6,460 nt of DNA, taken from NCBI GenBank assembly GCA_034434335.1, contig DAOTZS010000170.1, forward strand, positions 1 to 6,460, read 5' to 3'. Position 1 is the stretch's first letter; the number at the start of each line of letters is the position of its first letter. Origin of the DNA: DAOTZS01 sp034434335. GTDB taxonomy: Bacteria; Chloroflexota; Anaerolineae; CG2-30-64-16. This document shows, piece by piece, positions 6,312 to 6,460 of this stretch. The translations under genes were made by a program, and so were the position numbers. The notes beneath the pieces are model-generated. The model was not told where the DNA came from. It did no database searches and saw only the letters and a list, made by a program, of their open reading frames with translations.

Positions 6312-6460
6312 GTGACAGAAGAGCACGGTGAATTGCGACGACACCATAGCCATCATCGGCAGCCAGGCCCGGTGCGACGCTTCCTGCGTGCCTACCTCTT
6401 CGAGATCATCTGGCTGTTGGTGGTGGCCTTTGGCATCTTCTTGCTCGTCGAGCGCATGCA
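6312..6460 (+). CDS. Unidentified small membrane protein, N-terminal part only
   Basis: The reading frame is open from GTG 6312 to the window edge (49 full codons) and is cut off at the 3' end. I do not recognise the family. The N terminus is hydrophilic and unusually rich in His and Arg: it starts MTEEHGELRR, followed by HHSHH at 11-15 and a basic VRRFLR stretch. One strong hydrophobic helix follows at about residues 29-46 (LFEIIWLLVVAFGIFLLV). Basic residues before the helix suggest the N terminus stays in the cytoplasm and the helix serves as an uncleaved anchor. It lies on the nuo strand, 74 nt after nuoN, with a good SD, so it may be cotranscribed with the operon or be the first gene of the next unit; the structured spacer leaves this open. 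No complex I subunit is known to me with this N terminus. Confidence 0.6.
   Translation, partial: MTEEHGELRRHHSHHRQPGPVRRFLRAYLFEIIWLLVVAFGIFLLVERM

Overview
The window is a GC-rich piece of bacterial chromosome. It carries the distal, membrane-arm half of a respiratory complex I (NDH-1, NADH:quinone oxidoreductase) operon in the canonical order nuoJ-nuoK-nuoL-nuoM-nuoN, all on the + strand. I saw no mobile element, CRISPR array, tRNA or rRNA, and no gene on the minus strand that I believe. The protein flavour (a long NuoL of about 770 residues with a His-rich loop, a NuoM with a WGQPKDRPQYSAIKFFLYTL-type stretch, GTG/TTG starts) suggests a Chloroflexota-like bacterium. That is only an impression from sequence style; the window holds no taxonomic marker.

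Layout: nuoJ (15-503) is followed after 4 nt by nuoK (508-816), then nuoL (835-3147, start uncertain), nuoM (3166-4746) and nuoN (4759-6237, GTG or TTG start). Spacers are 4, 18, 18 and 12 nt, with Shine-Dalgarno (SD) sequences partly inside the end of the preceding gene, so the five genes are almost certainly one transcript. The genes for the peripheral arm and NuoH/NuoA/NuoI (nuoA-I) should lie upstream, outside the window. A 74-nt spacer after nuoN holds a GC-rich stem-loop and a run of nine Gs. It is followed by a strong SD and the first 49 codons of a small membrane protein that I do not recognise (6312 to the window edge).

How the genes work together: NuoL, NuoM and NuoN are the three Mrp-antiporter-like proton-pumping subunits. 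Each keeps the buried Glu/Lys residues known to be needed for pumping. NuoJ and NuoK form the small helical bundle linking the quinone-reaction end to the antiporter chain, and NuoK keeps its two membrane glutamates. All five look intact and functional, so this is a housekeeping respiratory locus. The points worth a second look are modest: the nuoL start with its SD hairpin, two hydrophilic insertions in NuoL, the structured G-rich nuoN-downstream spacer, and the unidentified downstream membrane protein.
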